Below, piece after piece: positions 26,658 through 35,369 of a DNA stretch of 64,000 nt. The translations under genes were made by a program, and so were the position numbers. Origin of the DNA: Polaribacter sp. ALD11 (lineage in GTDB: Bacteria > Bacteroidota > Bacteroidia > Flavobacteriales > Flavobacteriaceae). Positions within the stretch are counted from its first letter, which is position 1; each line of letters begins with the position of its first letter. Below the pieces are notes generated by a model that saw only the letters and a program-made list of their open reading frames with translations, was not told where the DNA came from and did not search any database. The stretch lies in the NCBI RefSeq assembly GCF_002831685.1, contig NZ_CP025119.1, forward strand, positions 2,752,501 to 2,816,500, given 5' to 3'.

Positions 26658-27830
26658 CTATTTATTAATCACTTTTACAACCTGTCCGTTATTTACACTT
26701 CTAGCGCCTTCCATAACTACTTCGGCATCTGCAGTAAGATTTTTAACTACTTCGATATAATCTCCTTGAGTTCTTCCTGTTTCGATAATTAACCTTTCTG
26801 CTATTGCTTCGTTATTATCTTTTTTATTTTTTATAACGTAAATAAACTGTTCTCCTTTTGCATTTTCAGAAATTATACTTTGTGGTATTAAAACGGCATT
26901 TACATTCGTATAATCGTTTAATTTTAATCTTGCAGTTAAGTTTGGTTTCACTTTTCCTTTTAAATTAGGTACACCAATTTCTATTTTAAAAGACCTGTTA
27001 TTAGGGTTGATAAAATTACCAACTTGTCTAATTTTAGAATTTAATGTTTCACCTAATACAGGGAAGTTTACTTCTACAGATTTGTTCTCAGTAATACTAC
27101 CAATATAAGTTTCTGGCACTTCTGTTTCAATATACATATTAGAAAGGTTTAGAATTCTAAAAATTTCTGAACCTTGACCAGGAGCAACTACAGTTCCTCT
27201 TTCTCTAAAAATATTATCTATAATTCCAGAAAAAGGAGCTCTAATAGTAGATTTTCCTAACTGAATTTTCAACTGATTTACAGCACTACTTTGAGCTTCA
27301 TAAGATGTTTTTGCTTGTAAAAACTGAATTTCTGATCCAATTTTTTGGTCCCACAATCTTTTCTGACGTTCATAGGTCGTTTTTGCCAATTGTGCATTTG
27401 AATTTAATTGTGCTAATTGTTGAGACATTCCTCCGTCATCAATTCTTGCTAAAACTTGCCCTTTGGTAACTTTCTGACCTTCTTTTACAAGAACACTGTT
27501 TAAAATTCCTGGCATTTCAGGGTATATTAAAACATTCTGTTTTGTTTGCACATTACCTTGTAGTTCTATAAAGTGTGTAAAAACTTCTTCTTTAACTTTA
27601 AATGTTGTTATTAAAGGAATATTTTTATCTTCATTCAAATCATCTAATCGATCGTTTAGTTTTTTTAACTCAACAGATAATTCTTGTTGTTTAGCATCTA
27701 ATGTTGCTTTTTTAGATTTTATTTGAGCAACATCATTTGTAGCTAAAACGTCATCTACAGAAACTTCTTTTTTACCTCCACAAGAAGTTAAAATAAGCGT
27801 TGTAATTAGTAGTAAATATATTTTTCTCAT
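26658..27830 (-). CDS. RND efflux periplasmic adaptor (MFP) lipoprotein
   Basis: The 390-residue protein has lipobox LTSCGGK (Cys about 17), an N-terminal coiled coil (KKATLDAKQQELSVELKKLNDRLDDL, about 39-65) that lies before the usual start of the adaptor, a lipoyl/barrel-sandwich half-motif (GILNSVLVKEGQKVTKGQVLARIDDGGM), an alpha-hairpin (about 130-185), the second lipoyl half (STIRAPFSGIIDNIFRERGTVVAPGQ) and beta-barrel domains to the end. It bridges the RND pump and TolC in the periplasm. It lies between tolC-like and RND genes with 9- and 7-base spacers. The extra N-terminal coiled coil is a feature of Bacteroidota adaptors. Confidence 0.94.
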   Translation of the reverse strand: MRKIYLLLITTLILTSCGGKKEVSVDDVLATNDVAQIKSKKATLDAKQQELSVELKKLNDRLDDLNEDKNIPLITTFKVKEEVFTHFIELQGNVQTKQNVLIYPEMPGILNSVLVKEGQKVTKGQVLARIDDGGMSQQLAQLNSNAQLAKTTYERQKRLWDQKIGSEIQFLQAKTSYEAQSSAVNQLKIQLGKSTIRAPFSGIIDNIFRERGTVVAPGQGSEIFRILNLSNMYIETEVPETYIGSITENKSVEVNFPVLGETLNSKIRQVGNFINPNNRSFKIEIGVPNLKGKVKPNLTARLKLNDYTNVNAVLIPQSIISENAKGEQFIYVIKNKKDNNEAIAERLIIETGRTQGDYIEVVKNLTADAEVVMEGARSVNNGQVVKVINK

Positions 27831-27839
27831 GATATTTTG

Positions 27840-29171
27840 TTATTTGATTGGTAGGTTTAATGCGTTTTCTAATGTTGCCTTTTTTGCAATTACATCTAAC
27901 ATAGATTGAATGTAATTTTGTTGTTGCGTGTATAATTGATTTTGTGCCTGCAATAAATCGAAACTAGAAGAAATTCCTTCAAAAAATTTAACACGTTGTT
28001 TCTTTTCTATTCGTTCTGCTAAACCAACATTTTTCTTTGATGTTTGGTAGTTATCAATACTTATTTGATAATCATTTTTTGCTTTTTGTGCTTCTAAAGA
28101 AAGTCTTTGCTTCATTTCTTCTAGTCTTAAATCTGCATTTTCTAATGCTATTTTTGCTTGTGCAGTTTTTGCTTTTCTACCAAAGCTACTAAAAATAGGC
28201 ACATTTAAACTTACTCCCAAGAGAGAAGAATCAAACCAACGTTGGTCGTTTTTTAAGAATGTAAAAGAATTTGAATTTGCTTGTGCGCCATAATTTACAA
28301 AAGCACTTAACGTAGGCAAAGCTTTACTTTGCTCTAATTTCATCATTAATCTTTTTGTTTCTCTGTCGTTTTCAGAAATTTTAAAATCGATGTGATTGTT
28401 TACATTAAAACTTTGTGAAATTAATGCTAAACTAATATTTTCCTCCGCCAAAGAATCTAAAGAATCTGTAAGAACTAATTTTGTTTCAATAGCATTACCT
28501 AAAGAGAGGTTTAGCATCTGGTATGCAATGCCTTTCATTCTTATAACGCTATTTAATTGGTTTTTTAAATTACCTAATGTAATTTCTAATTGCTCAACGT
28601 CTTCTTCTTCATTTAAACCATTCTCATAGATTTTTTTAGCATCATCATAGTTTTTCTGAAGAATTTTTATGTTTCCTTCTAATATAATAATACTCCTTTC
28701 TGTAACTAAAACATTTCCATAAGCATTAATAACAGCTTCTTTGGTTAACATTTCTGTTTTCTTGTTTGCTTGTTCAGAAATTTTTAAATATGTTTTAGAT
28801 GCTTGTAAACCTACTAAATAAGAGCCGTCAAACAATAGTTGTTTTAAAGTTACAGTAGCGTTCATGTTTTGTTTTGTTCCAAATACAAATTCTTCATTTG
28901 TACCATCTTGATCAAAATCTGCAAGTGTTATTGGTTGTTTTATAAAATTTTGATAATCTACTTTTCCGTCTATTTGAGGAAGACCAATTGTGGTGGTTTC
29001 CCAAACTTTTTTCTGAGCAGAAAGAATATCATTTTGCGATGCTTTTGTGTTGTAGCTATTCTCTAAGGCAAAATTTATAGCTTCCTTTAAAGAGAGCTGT
29101 TGTGTTTTTTCTTGTGCATTTGTTACTAAGAAAAAACAGGTACTTATGCATACCAGAATTAATTTTTTCAT
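27840..29171 (-). CDS. TolC-family outer-membrane efflux protein
   Basis: A 443-residue protein with signal peptide (LILVCISTCFFLVTNAQ, cleavage after about 19). It has two TolC repeats, each with a long helical hairpin: QQLSLKEAINFALENSYNT at the start of the first, then VTLKQLLFDGSYLVGLQASKTY; and later SLLGVSLNVPIFSSFGRKAKTAQAKIALENA with FEGISSSFDLLQAQNQLYTQQQNYIQ in the second. It forms the outer-membrane exit duct of the RND system encoded next to it. It follows the TetR gene by 6 bases. Confidence 0.94.
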   Translation of the reverse strand: MKKLILVCISTCFFLVTNAQEKTQQLSLKEAINFALENSYNTKASQNDILSAQKKVWETTTIGLPQIDGKVDYQNFIKQPITLADFDQDGTNEEFVFGTKQNMNATVTLKQLLFDGSYLVGLQASKTYLKISEQANKKTEMLTKEAVINAYGNVLVTERSIIILEGNIKILQKNYDDAKKIYENGLNEEEDVEQLEITLGNLKNQLNSVIRMKGIAYQMLNLSLGNAIETKLVLTDSLDSLAEENISLALISQSFNVNNHIDFKISENDRETKRLMMKLEQSKALPTLSAFVNYGAQANSNSFTFLKNDQRWFDSSLLGVSLNVPIFSSFGRKAKTAQAKIALENADLRLEEMKQRLSLEAQKAKNDYQISIDNYQTSKKNVGLAERIEKKQRVKFFEGISSSFDLLQAQNQLYTQQQNYIQSMLDVIAKKATLENALNLPIK

Positions 29172-29177
29172 GTGGTT

Positions 29178-29777
29178 TTATTTCAGTTTTAATTGGTTTT
29201 CTAATTGTTGTATTCCTTTTTGTGTACTTATTGCTCTTAAATGATATTCTAAATAATTACTCATTAAGATATTCATAGAATAATTTGTTAAAGGAAATAA
29301 ATCCTTATCCTTTATGCCTATCATTCCGTTAAAATAAATTCTTGAAATAAATTCTAAATCTATACTTTCTCTATAAAGCTCCGTATCGATCCCTTTTTTT
29401 AAATTGTCTATCACACAATCTTGCATTATATGAAACTGTTTCTGCTTTAAAGATGCATAAATTTTCGGGTAATATTTTTGAAGTTGGTATTGGGGAGAAG
29501 ATTTTTCGTCTTTCAAATTTTCCATAACGAATCTTTTTATAGAAAAAAGTTCATCAATGGCATCTAATTTTAATTCGCAGATGCCGTCAATTCCACTACA
29601 AATTGTGTCAAACATATAATGCGTTACTGCTTCTACAAGTTCGGTTTTATTTTTAAAATATTTGTAAATAGTTTTTTTTGAAACTCCAAGTGAGCTTGCA
29701 ATTTCATCCATAGTAACACTCTTAAAACCTAGGTTTAAGAAGAGTTCATTCGATTTTTCTAATATTTTTTCTCTCAT
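29178..29777 (-). CDS. TetR/AcrR-family repressor of the efflux operon
   Basis: Starting at ATG 29777 gives MREKILEKSNELFLNLGFKS (199 residues); an in-frame upstream codon at 29798 would overlap the promoter and is unlikely. The helix-turn-helix is SVTMDEIASSLGVSKKTIYKYFKNKTELV (about 20-48). The C-terminal helical domain should bind the inducer. It is the first gene of the operon TetR-TolC-MFP-RND, so it probably represses its own operon. A 7-bp inverted repeat overlapping the promoter spacer and -33 element is the candidate operator. Confidence 0.93.
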   Translation of the reverse strand: MREKILEKSNELFLNLGFKSVTMDEIASSLGVSKKTIYKYFKNKTELVEAVTHYMFDTICSGIDGICELKLDAIDELFSIKRFVMENLKDEKSSPQYQLQKYYPKIYASLKQKQFHIMQDCVIDNLKKGIDTELYRESIDLEFISRIYFNGMIGIKDKDLFPLTNYSMNILMSNYLEYHLRAISTQKGIQQLENQLKLK

Positions 29778-29787
29778 AATTCGTGTG

Positions 29788-29817
29788 CAAATGTACAAAA
29801 GGAAACTTTAGAAACAA
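29788..29817 (-). promoter_or_regulatory. Promoter of the TetR-RND efflux operon
   Basis: On the minus strand, TTG (29817-29815), a 19-bp spacer and TACATTTG (29795-29788) match the Bacteroidota sigma-A consensus TTG-N19-TAnnTTTG. The -7 element lies 11 bases before the TetR start codon. Confidence 0.8.
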
Positions 29818-29828
29818 AAATAGTTTCC
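29801..29828. promoter_or_regulatory. Candidate TetR operator
   Basis: GGAAACT (29801-29807) and AGTTTCC (29822-29828) form a 7-bp perfect inverted repeat with a 14-bp gap. It spans the spacer and -33 element of the operon promoter, where a bound dimer would block RNA polymerase. Assignment to the TetR protein is inference. Confidence 0.5.
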
Positions 29829-29914
29829 AAAGTTTTAATGATTTTTTAACATTTAGTTATAAGAGACAGAAATCTTTACATTATTTTTACAAAAAATCAC
29901 AAAAAATCACAAAA

Positions 29915-30886
29915 TTGGACATTTTACATTATCAAAAAGATTTTCTAGAATACTTAGATTCAAAAGAATGGGTAAGAGAGCCTAAGAATCTATACGAGCC
30001 TATAGACTACATTATTAAGTTAGGGGGAAAAAGAATGCGCCCTGTTTTAACTTTAATGGCAGCAGATATTTTTTCTAAAGACTATAAAAAAGCAATGCCA
30101 GCAGCTTTGGCTGTTGAGGTTTTTCATAATTTCACATTAATTCATGACGATATTATGGACGATGCGCCTTTGAGAAGAGGAAAAGCAACGGTACATGAAA
30201 AGTGGAATTTGAATACAGGGATTCTGTCTGGAGACGCAATGCTAATTTTAGCATATCAATATTTTGAAAATTATGAACCTATCGTTTTTCAGAAATTAGC
30301 AAAACTTTTTGGTAAAACAGCTTTAGAAGTTTGTGACGGACAGCAATTAGATGTCGATTTTGAAACTAGAAATGATGTTACTATCGATGAGTATATTAAT
30401 ATGATTCGTTTAAAAACTTCTGTTTTAGTTGCTGCAGCTTTAAAAATGGGAGCAATAGTGGCGGAAACAAATGAAGAAAACGCAAGTCTAATTTATGATT
30501 TTGGTTTAAATCTTGGTTTGGCTTTTCAGTTGCAAGATGATTATTTAGATACTTTTGGGGATCCTAAAACATTTGGTAAACAAGTAGGAGGAGATATTAT
30601 AGAAAATAAAAAAACGTACTTATATCTAAAGGCTTTGGAAGTTTCTTGTGAGGCAGAAAAGGGAAAGTTAGAACATTTCTACAGGAATAAACTAAAAGAA
30701 AATTCGATTAAAATAGCAGAAGTTCGAAGAATTTTTGAGTTAAATGATATTCCTTTCTTAATAAAACAAGAAATAACTAATTATACAGAAAAAGCATTTA
30801 ATACGTTGTCTAAAATGAGTATTAAAGATTCAGATAAACAAGGACTTAGAGATTTTGGTTTGTGGTTAATGAATAGATCTGTTTAA
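29915..30886 (+). CDS. Polyprenyl diphosphate synthase
   Basis: The start is taken as TTG 29915, which gives (M)DILHYQKDFLEYLDSKEW and 323 residues, the normal family length; upstream reading is open but overlaps the promoter of the divergent TetR operon. The first Asp-rich motif is LIHDDIMDDAPLRRG (about 81-95) and the second is FQLQDDYLDTFGDP (about 207-220); GGKRMRPVL at about 32-40 binds the homoallylic diphosphate. The enzyme condenses isopentenyl diphosphate into a long prenyl chain, most likely for menaquinone. The exact chain length is not readable. Two copies of ACAAAAAATC lie just before the start, with no clear Shine-Dalgarno. Confidence 0.9.
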   Translation: MDILHYQKDFLEYLDSKEWVREPKNLYEPIDYIIKLGGKRMRPVLTLMAADIFSKDYKKAMPAALAVEVFHNFTLIHDDIMDDAPLRRGKATVHEKWNLNTGILSGDAMLILAYQYFENYEPIVFQKLAKLFGKTALEVCDGQQLDVDFETRNDVTIDEYINMIRLKTSVLVAAALKMGAIVAETNEENASLIYDFGLNLGLAFQLQDDYLDTFGDPKTFGKQVGGDIIENKKTYLYLKALEVSCEAEKGKLEHFYRNKLKENSIKIAEVRRIFELNDIPFLIKQEITNYTEKAFNTLSKMSIKDSDKQGLRDFGLWLMNRSV

Positions 30887-30901
30887 GTTTTATTATTTTT
30901 A

Positions 30902-30932
30902 TTGTGTGATTTTAAAATAAAGAGTACATTTG
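30902..30932 (+). promoter_or_regulatory. Promoter of the tRNA-Met gene
   Basis: TTG at 30902-30904, a 20-bp spacer and TACATTTG at 30925-30932 fit the Bacteroidota consensus. The -7 box ends 14 bases before the tRNA. Confidence 0.85.
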
Positions 30933-30946
30933 CACCCAATAATTTT

Positions 30947-31020
30947 GGTCCCATAGCTCAGTTGGTTAGAGCACCTGACTCATAATCAGGTGGTCCTTGG
31001 TTCGAGCCCAAGTGGGACCA
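30947..31020 (+). tRNA. tRNA-Met (anticodon CAT)
   Basis: A 74-nt cloverleaf: acceptor GGTCCCA/TGGGACC with discriminator A, D-loop AGCTCAGTTGGTTAGAGC, anticodon stem CTGACT CAT AATCAGG, and T-loop GGTTCGAGCCC. The fully paired first base pair (G1-C72) argues against the initiator tRNA. A lysidine-modified tRNA-Ile with CAT cannot be wholly excluded. The 3' CCA is not encoded. Confidence 0.95.
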
Positions 31021-31029
31021 CTTTATTTT

Positions 31030-31060
31030 AAAGCCTTTACAGAAATGTAGAGGCTTTTTT
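31030..31060 (+). terminator. Terminator of tRNA-Met
   Basis: AAAGCCT (31030-31036) pairs with AGGCTTT (31051-31057), extended by TAC/GTA, and is followed by a T run. Confidence 0.8.
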
Positions 31061-31260
31061 GTTTTACATAAATTTCAAGAATAATTTAAGATAAATAGAT
31101 TTAAACCCTCATTCTAATCTGAATTTATTAGAATAATTACATTTAAAATTTTCTTTTTTAAAACTTAAAGATCATTTAGAGTACTACTGCATATTTCATC
31201 AATGAGAAGAAGTATTCATATTTAATGGAATGTCAGCTTGAAATCTTTTCGCTTTTATAT

Positions 31261-33372
31261 TTATTTTTCCATCAAATTTAAAGTTTCAGAAATAGTTGTT
31301 ACAGGAAGTTTACAAGAACTATTTACACAAACATATATGTAGGTCTCGTTTTCTGTAAATCTGTTTTCTAATAGTGGTAAATTAGAGTTTTCCGTACTAT
31401 AAGAAATTAAAATATTTGGGAGGTAGTTTTTATGTAACTCTGCTAGCTTCTTTTTAGCGTATTTACCTGCAATTACAACTTCATAATACGGATTCGTATA
31501 ATTTAACATTACAGCCAACCAATTAGAAAAAGAAGCAGCATGATCTACTATTTTTGGTTTTATATTATTAAGCATCGAAGTAGCCATTTTTAAGTATTTC
31601 TTATCACTTAAATGATGAGAAAGCGCAAATAAATTTTTTGCCATGATAGAATTACTAGAGGCAATTACATTGTCTTGGTATTCTATTGTTTTTGCTACCA
31701 ACGGAGCATCTTTTTTAGAAGTAAAATAAAACATTTTTGAAGTTTCATCATAGAAATGTTCAATAGCATACATAGTTAACTCTTTCGCTTTTTGTAGCCA
31801 AATCTCTTCTGAAGTTACTTGGTGTAATTTAATAAAAGCTTCAACTATAGCAGCATAATCTTCTAAATAGCCATTAATGCTACTTTTGCCTTTTTTATAA
31901 TTATGATATAATCTACCATCTTCTAGTAATTGATTATTTAAAATAAAATGCGCATTTTTAAGGGCTGCATCTAAATATTTTTTTTCATTAAAAACTGAAT
32001 ACGCATCTAAATAACCTGTTATCATTAACCCGTTCCAAGAAGTTAAACTCTTGTCATCTAGCCTTGGTTTTTTACGCTTTTCTTGCTCTTCTCTTAATGT
32101 TTTTTTCCAGTTGATTTTATATTCTTTTAATTTAGAAATTGAAATGTTATTTTCTTTACAAAAACCAACATCATCAATAGTTTTTATAAGTACAAACTTA
32201 TCTTCTTCCCAAAAACCAAAATCGTTGATGTTATAGTATTTAGAAAATAAGTCAAAATTACTTTTTAAGAGGGTTTTTAATGTTGTCTTTGTCCAAGAGT
32301 AATATGCACCTTCTTCTAATTTACCTTCATGATTATAGCTATCGGCGTCTAAGGAAGAGTAAAACATTCCTTCTGGTGAAGTAAGTTCCTTTTTAACAAA
32401 ATCTAAAGTTTCATAAACTACTTCTTTGTAGGTTTTGTTTTTAGTTATTTGATACGCGTTTGCATACAAGCTTACTAATTGAGCATTGTCATACAACATC
32501 TTTTCAAAATGAGGAATGTGCCATTTTTTATCAACAGAATACCTAGAGAAACCTCCATTTATTTGATCGAAAATTCCGCCAAAAGCCATTTTATGTAATG
32601 TATTTTCGATGTGTTTCATCAATTTTTCATCATCATCTTGATATGCATAACGCATTAAAAATTGATAATTATTTGGCATCATAAATTTTGGAGGATTATT
32701 TGTGCCTCCAAAATTAGCATCAAAAGATATGCGCCATTTTTCTACTTCTTTTTCTATAAAAGTCTTTGTAAAAACAGGTTCAGCTGTATTTAAATGAACT
32801 AAATCTAAATCTTTAATTCCTACCTCTAATTTATCTGCAAAAGCATAAAAATCTTCAGGCCTGTTTTTAAAACCTTCAGCTGTTTGTTCTAAGATTTTTA
32901 ACCATTGTTCTTTAGGGAAATAGGTTCCTCCAAAAATAGGTCTTCCGTCGGGTAAAGCAATTACATTTAAAGGCCAGCCACCACTTCCTGTCATTAATTG
33001 TACTGCTTTCATGTAGACTTTATCTACATCTGGTCTTTCTTCTCTATCAACTTTAATGTTAATAAAGTTTTTGTTCATAATTTTAGCCACAATAGAATCT
33101 TCAAAACTTTCCTCTTCCATCACATGGCACCAGTGGCAAGCGGCATAACCAACACTAATTACAATTAATTTATTGGCTGTTTTTGCTGTTGCTAACGATT
33201 TTTCATTCCACGCTTTCCAGTTTACAGGATTATGAGCGTGTTGTAATAAATACGGACTTGTTTCATGTACTAAATCGTTTGTAAATTGATGTTTATCTTT
33301 TTTAATGTTTTCTGTACAACTGATAAAAATTATCAAAAAAAACAAATAGATTAGGGTTTCATATTTTGGCAT
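31261..33372 (-). CDS. DUF255 thioredoxin-domain protein (YyaL/SSP411 family)
   Basis: The 703-residue protein has a lipoprotein-like start (LIIFISCTEN). Residues about 30-190 are the DUF255 thioredoxin-like domain: SPYLLQHAHNPVNWKAW, the CHWC redox motif in YAACHWCHVMEEESF, then VDREERPDVDKVYM and GSGGWPLNVIALPDGRPIFGGTYFP. The rest is an (alpha/alpha) toroid like N-acylglucosamine 2-epimerases and glucanases (HFEKMLYDNAQLVSLYA, TSWNGLMITGYLDAY). The biochemical role of the family is not settled; a redox or sugar-related role is suggested. The start overlaps the stop of the upstream VCBS pseudogene, showing that they were once coupled. Confidence 0.92.
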   Translation of the reverse strand: MPKYETLIYLFFLIIFISCTENIKKDKHQFTNDLVHETSPYLLQHAHNPVNWKAWNEKSLATAKTANKLIVISVGYAACHWCHVMEEESFEDSIVAKIMNKNFINIKVDREERPDVDKVYMKAVQLMTGSGGWPLNVIALPDGRPIFGGTYFPKEQWLKILEQTAEGFKNRPEDFYAFADKLEVGIKDLDLVHLNTAEPVFTKTFIEKEVEKWRISFDANFGGTNNPPKFMMPNNYQFLMRYAYQDDDEKLMKHIENTLHKMAFGGIFDQINGGFSRYSVDKKWHIPHFEKMLYDNAQLVSLYANAYQITKNKTYKEVVYETLDFVKKELTSPEGMFYSSLDADSYNHEGKLEEGAYYSWTKTTLKTLLKSNFDLFSKYYNINDFGFWEEDKFVLIKTIDDVGFCKENNISISKLKEYKINWKKTLREEQEKRKKPRLDDKSLTSWNGLMITGYLDAYSVFNEKKYLDAALKNAHFILNNQLLEDGRLYHNYKKGKSSINGYLEDYAAIVEAFIKLHQVTSEEIWLQKAKELTMYAIEHFYDETSKMFYFTSKKDAPLVAKTIEYQDNVIASSNSIMAKNLFALSHHLSDKKYLKMATSMLNNIKPKIVDHAASFSNWLAVMLNYTNPYYEVVIAGKYAKKKLAELHKNYLPNILISYSTENSNLPLLENRFTENETYIYVCVNSSCKLPVTTISETLNLMEK

Positions 33373-34069
33373 TATTAGCTTTTAAAATTGTTAATTCTTT
33401 GTTCTTATTTGGAATGATAAAATGTAAAAGACCATCAATTATAATCTTTTTAACTGCTTTTACTTTTTTTATAGAAACTTTTATCGGTAGTAGATTGAAA
33501 CTCTCTTACACTGTTACTTAACAAAATAAAGCTTTTAGAAGCATCATATTTAATGGTTTCTATTTCTGCATCATACACATTTCCAACCCCAAATATATCT
33601 AAAAAACCATCATTATTCACATCAGCAACTTTAATACTTAATGTTGGCGAAAATTGGGCTTTAATTGGTAATTCCTACAAAAAAATCATTTAAACCATCA
33701 TTATTAATATCAATGATAGATACACCGGTTGTCCAGCCAACTTCATCAGAAATATTTGCTTTTAACGTAATGTATGTAAACTCGAAATCGCCATTATTTA
33801 AGTATAACTTATTCTATTCTTGGTTAGAAGTAAAGTAAATGCCTTCTAAATCATCATTATTAATATTGCCTACAGAAACGCCACCGCCATTATAAATTAT
33901 GCGTAATTTAGAAAGTTGAAGTAAAGGGTTTCTTTAAGGGTGTTTTTAAATAAATATTTGTGTCTTCTGATGCTAAAAGTGTAAACTGCTTCGCCGGGTT
34001 CTTCTCAGGAGTACAAGAGAAACCAAAAATCAAAATTAGGAACAGAGAAATAGTGTTATTTGGTTTCAT
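33359..34069 (-). pseudogene. VCBS/FG-GAP-repeat lipoprotein pseudogene
   Basis: From ATG 34069 on the minus strand the reading is MKPNNTISLFLILIFGFSCT, a lipoprotein signal, then AKQFTLLASEDTNIYLKTPL before frame loss. Further down, in changing frames with stops, come VGNINNDDLEGIYFTSNQE, TGVSIIDINNDGLNDFFVG and KVADVNNDGFLDIFGVGNVY, which are typical Ca-binding FG-GAP/VCBS repeats. The C terminus VKAVKKIIIDGLLHFIIP is intact and ends at a TGA (33361-33359) that overlaps the DUF255 start. Intact relatives are about 1,000-1,200 residues (from general knowledge), so most of the gene has been deleted. Confidence 0.85.
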
Positions 34070-34145
34070 TTATGGATGCTTTTTTAATGATAAGGAGCGT
34101 TAAAAGAGAATTCTTAGTTTTACTTTAATAGTTCTTTTTACAATA

Positions 34146-34481
34146 ATGAATCAAGTTTATTCACTAAAAGGAGTTCATAAAGAAGAGGGTTCAAACGAAT
34201 CTCTCATTTTTTTGAAGGTTTATAAAAAATTAGTAAAAATTAAGTGTGAAGACATTTTGTATGTTGAAAGCTTAAAAGATTACATCAAAGTATTTACAAA
34301 TAAAGAGCATTATCTTGTGCATAAATATCTAACGAGTATAAGAGAAGAGCTTCCTGAAAATAATTTCATCAGAATTCATAGGTCATATACCATTGCAATA
34401 GATAGAGTAAAAAAGTATAGAAGGTGATTTGGTAGAAAATATGTTAGTCACGCAAAACGTGTTATTCTAAATATTGATTAA
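34146..34481 (+). pseudogene. Truncated LytTR-domain regulator
   Basis: The open part (34146-34427, 93 residues) is a LytTR DNA-binding domain: SLIFLKVYKKLVKIKCEDIL, YVESLKDYIKVFTNKEHYLV, then FIRIHRSYTIAIDRVKKYRR and a TGA. Beyond the stop, in the same frame, GRKYVSHAKRVILNID matches the normal end of the domain, and EGDLVE appears in another frame just before. So the tail suffered indels, and no receiver domain is present upstream. It is probably a relic of a LytTR response regulator like the intact one at 42018-42722. A short DNA-binding product is conceivable. Confidence 0.75.
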
Positions 34482-34536
34482 TTTTTATTCCTTAAATGAA
34501 TCTGTATAGGTGTAATTCTATGTCATTGGTAGATAA

Positions 34537-35010
34537 TATTTATCCAAGACTTCATCTTTTTTTTATTCATTTTTAGATAATTTAAAGGGCGTTGAGTATT
34601 TGCTTTTAACAGCAGTTGGTTTATTGTTTTTAGGCTATGTTTTTGATGTCTGGTTTCCTATAAATAAAGCGATTTGGAGTAGTAGTTTTGTTTTGGTTAC
34701 AAGTGGTTGGGCAACATTAATTCTAGCTATAATTTATTATTTAAGAGATATAAAGCAATTTAAATTCGGAAATATATTTAAGTATGTTGGTATGAATGCA
34801 ATTACAATTTATTTCTCATCAAGTTTTATTTATAAAAGCATGTGCCTAATTAAGGTAGGGTAGCATGGTAATATTTATATGAAAGTGTTTTTTGAGCAAT
34901 CTTTCTTCTCAAACAACTTGTCGTCATTATTATACGGTTTAACTGTTGTCTTATTTTATTTAGGATTGGGGTATTTAATGTTTAAAATTAAAATTTTTAA
35001 AAAGGTTTAA
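34537..35010 (+). pseudogene. DUF5009/NagX-like membrane acyltransferase remnant
   Basis: The longest open part encodes LLLTAVGLLFLGYVFDVWFP, INKAIWSSSFVLVTSGWATL and KYVGMNAITIYFSSSFIYKS, the C-terminal membrane segments of the DUF5009 / heparan-alpha-glucosaminide N-acetyltransferase-like family. After a TAG at 34861-34863 the same frame continues with SSLLYGLTVVLFYLGLGYLM and FKIKIFKKV, the usual C terminus. The N-terminal half is missing. It is therefore a truncated and interrupted pseudogene. Confidence 0.75.
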
Positions 35011-35369
35011 GTTATTTTATTAAATCTAAAATAAATTTTTTAGGGAGATTTCTTCAAGGTTAAGGAGGTTTTTAGTATTATAGAACTTCGTTAAAGTACA
35101 ATTTCATCCCTCTTTTTCAGTATTTTATAAATCGACTTGTAAAATATTGGTAGCTAGCTATCAGAAATATGCTTACATTTGCCAACGAATTAAAAAATGT
35201 TTTTCGCAAACAATGGTAATTAGAGAAGTGAAAGTTATTCGAACAGTAATCTCATTTATCTTCTAAATAACTAATAATTGGTTCGAGGGCATATTTAGTA
35301 ACTTTTTTTTAGACAAGTATATACTTGTAATTATTAAAAATTTCAAATTTTAATCTGGGGGGATATAAA
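35011..35369. other. Gene-free stretch before the PID-CTERM-like gene
   Basis: No gene is visible here. TACATTTG at 35174-35181 resembles a -7 box but no TTG lies at the right spacing. A 16-bp palindrome at 35313-35328 lies near the 3' end. Confidence 0.4.
35313..35328. promoter_or_regulatory. 16-bp perfect palindrome upstream of the PID-CTERM-like gene
   Basis: ACAAGTATATACTTGT is a perfect inverted repeat 41 bases before the start codon. Its right half includes TATACTTG, which is one base off a TAnnTTTG -7 element, so a dimeric regulator bound here would cover the promoter. Both roles are inference. Confidence 0.45.

Noticed and set aside
29783..29914. N-terminal extension of the polyprenyl synthase
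   Set aside because: The extra 44 residues are not prenyltransferase-like and lie over the divergent TetR promoter; family length supports TTG 29915.
29888..29914. Repeated ACAAAAAATC as a CRISPR or regulatory array
   Set aside because: Only two 10-base units in AT-rich leader DNA; no spacer pattern and no cas genes in the window.
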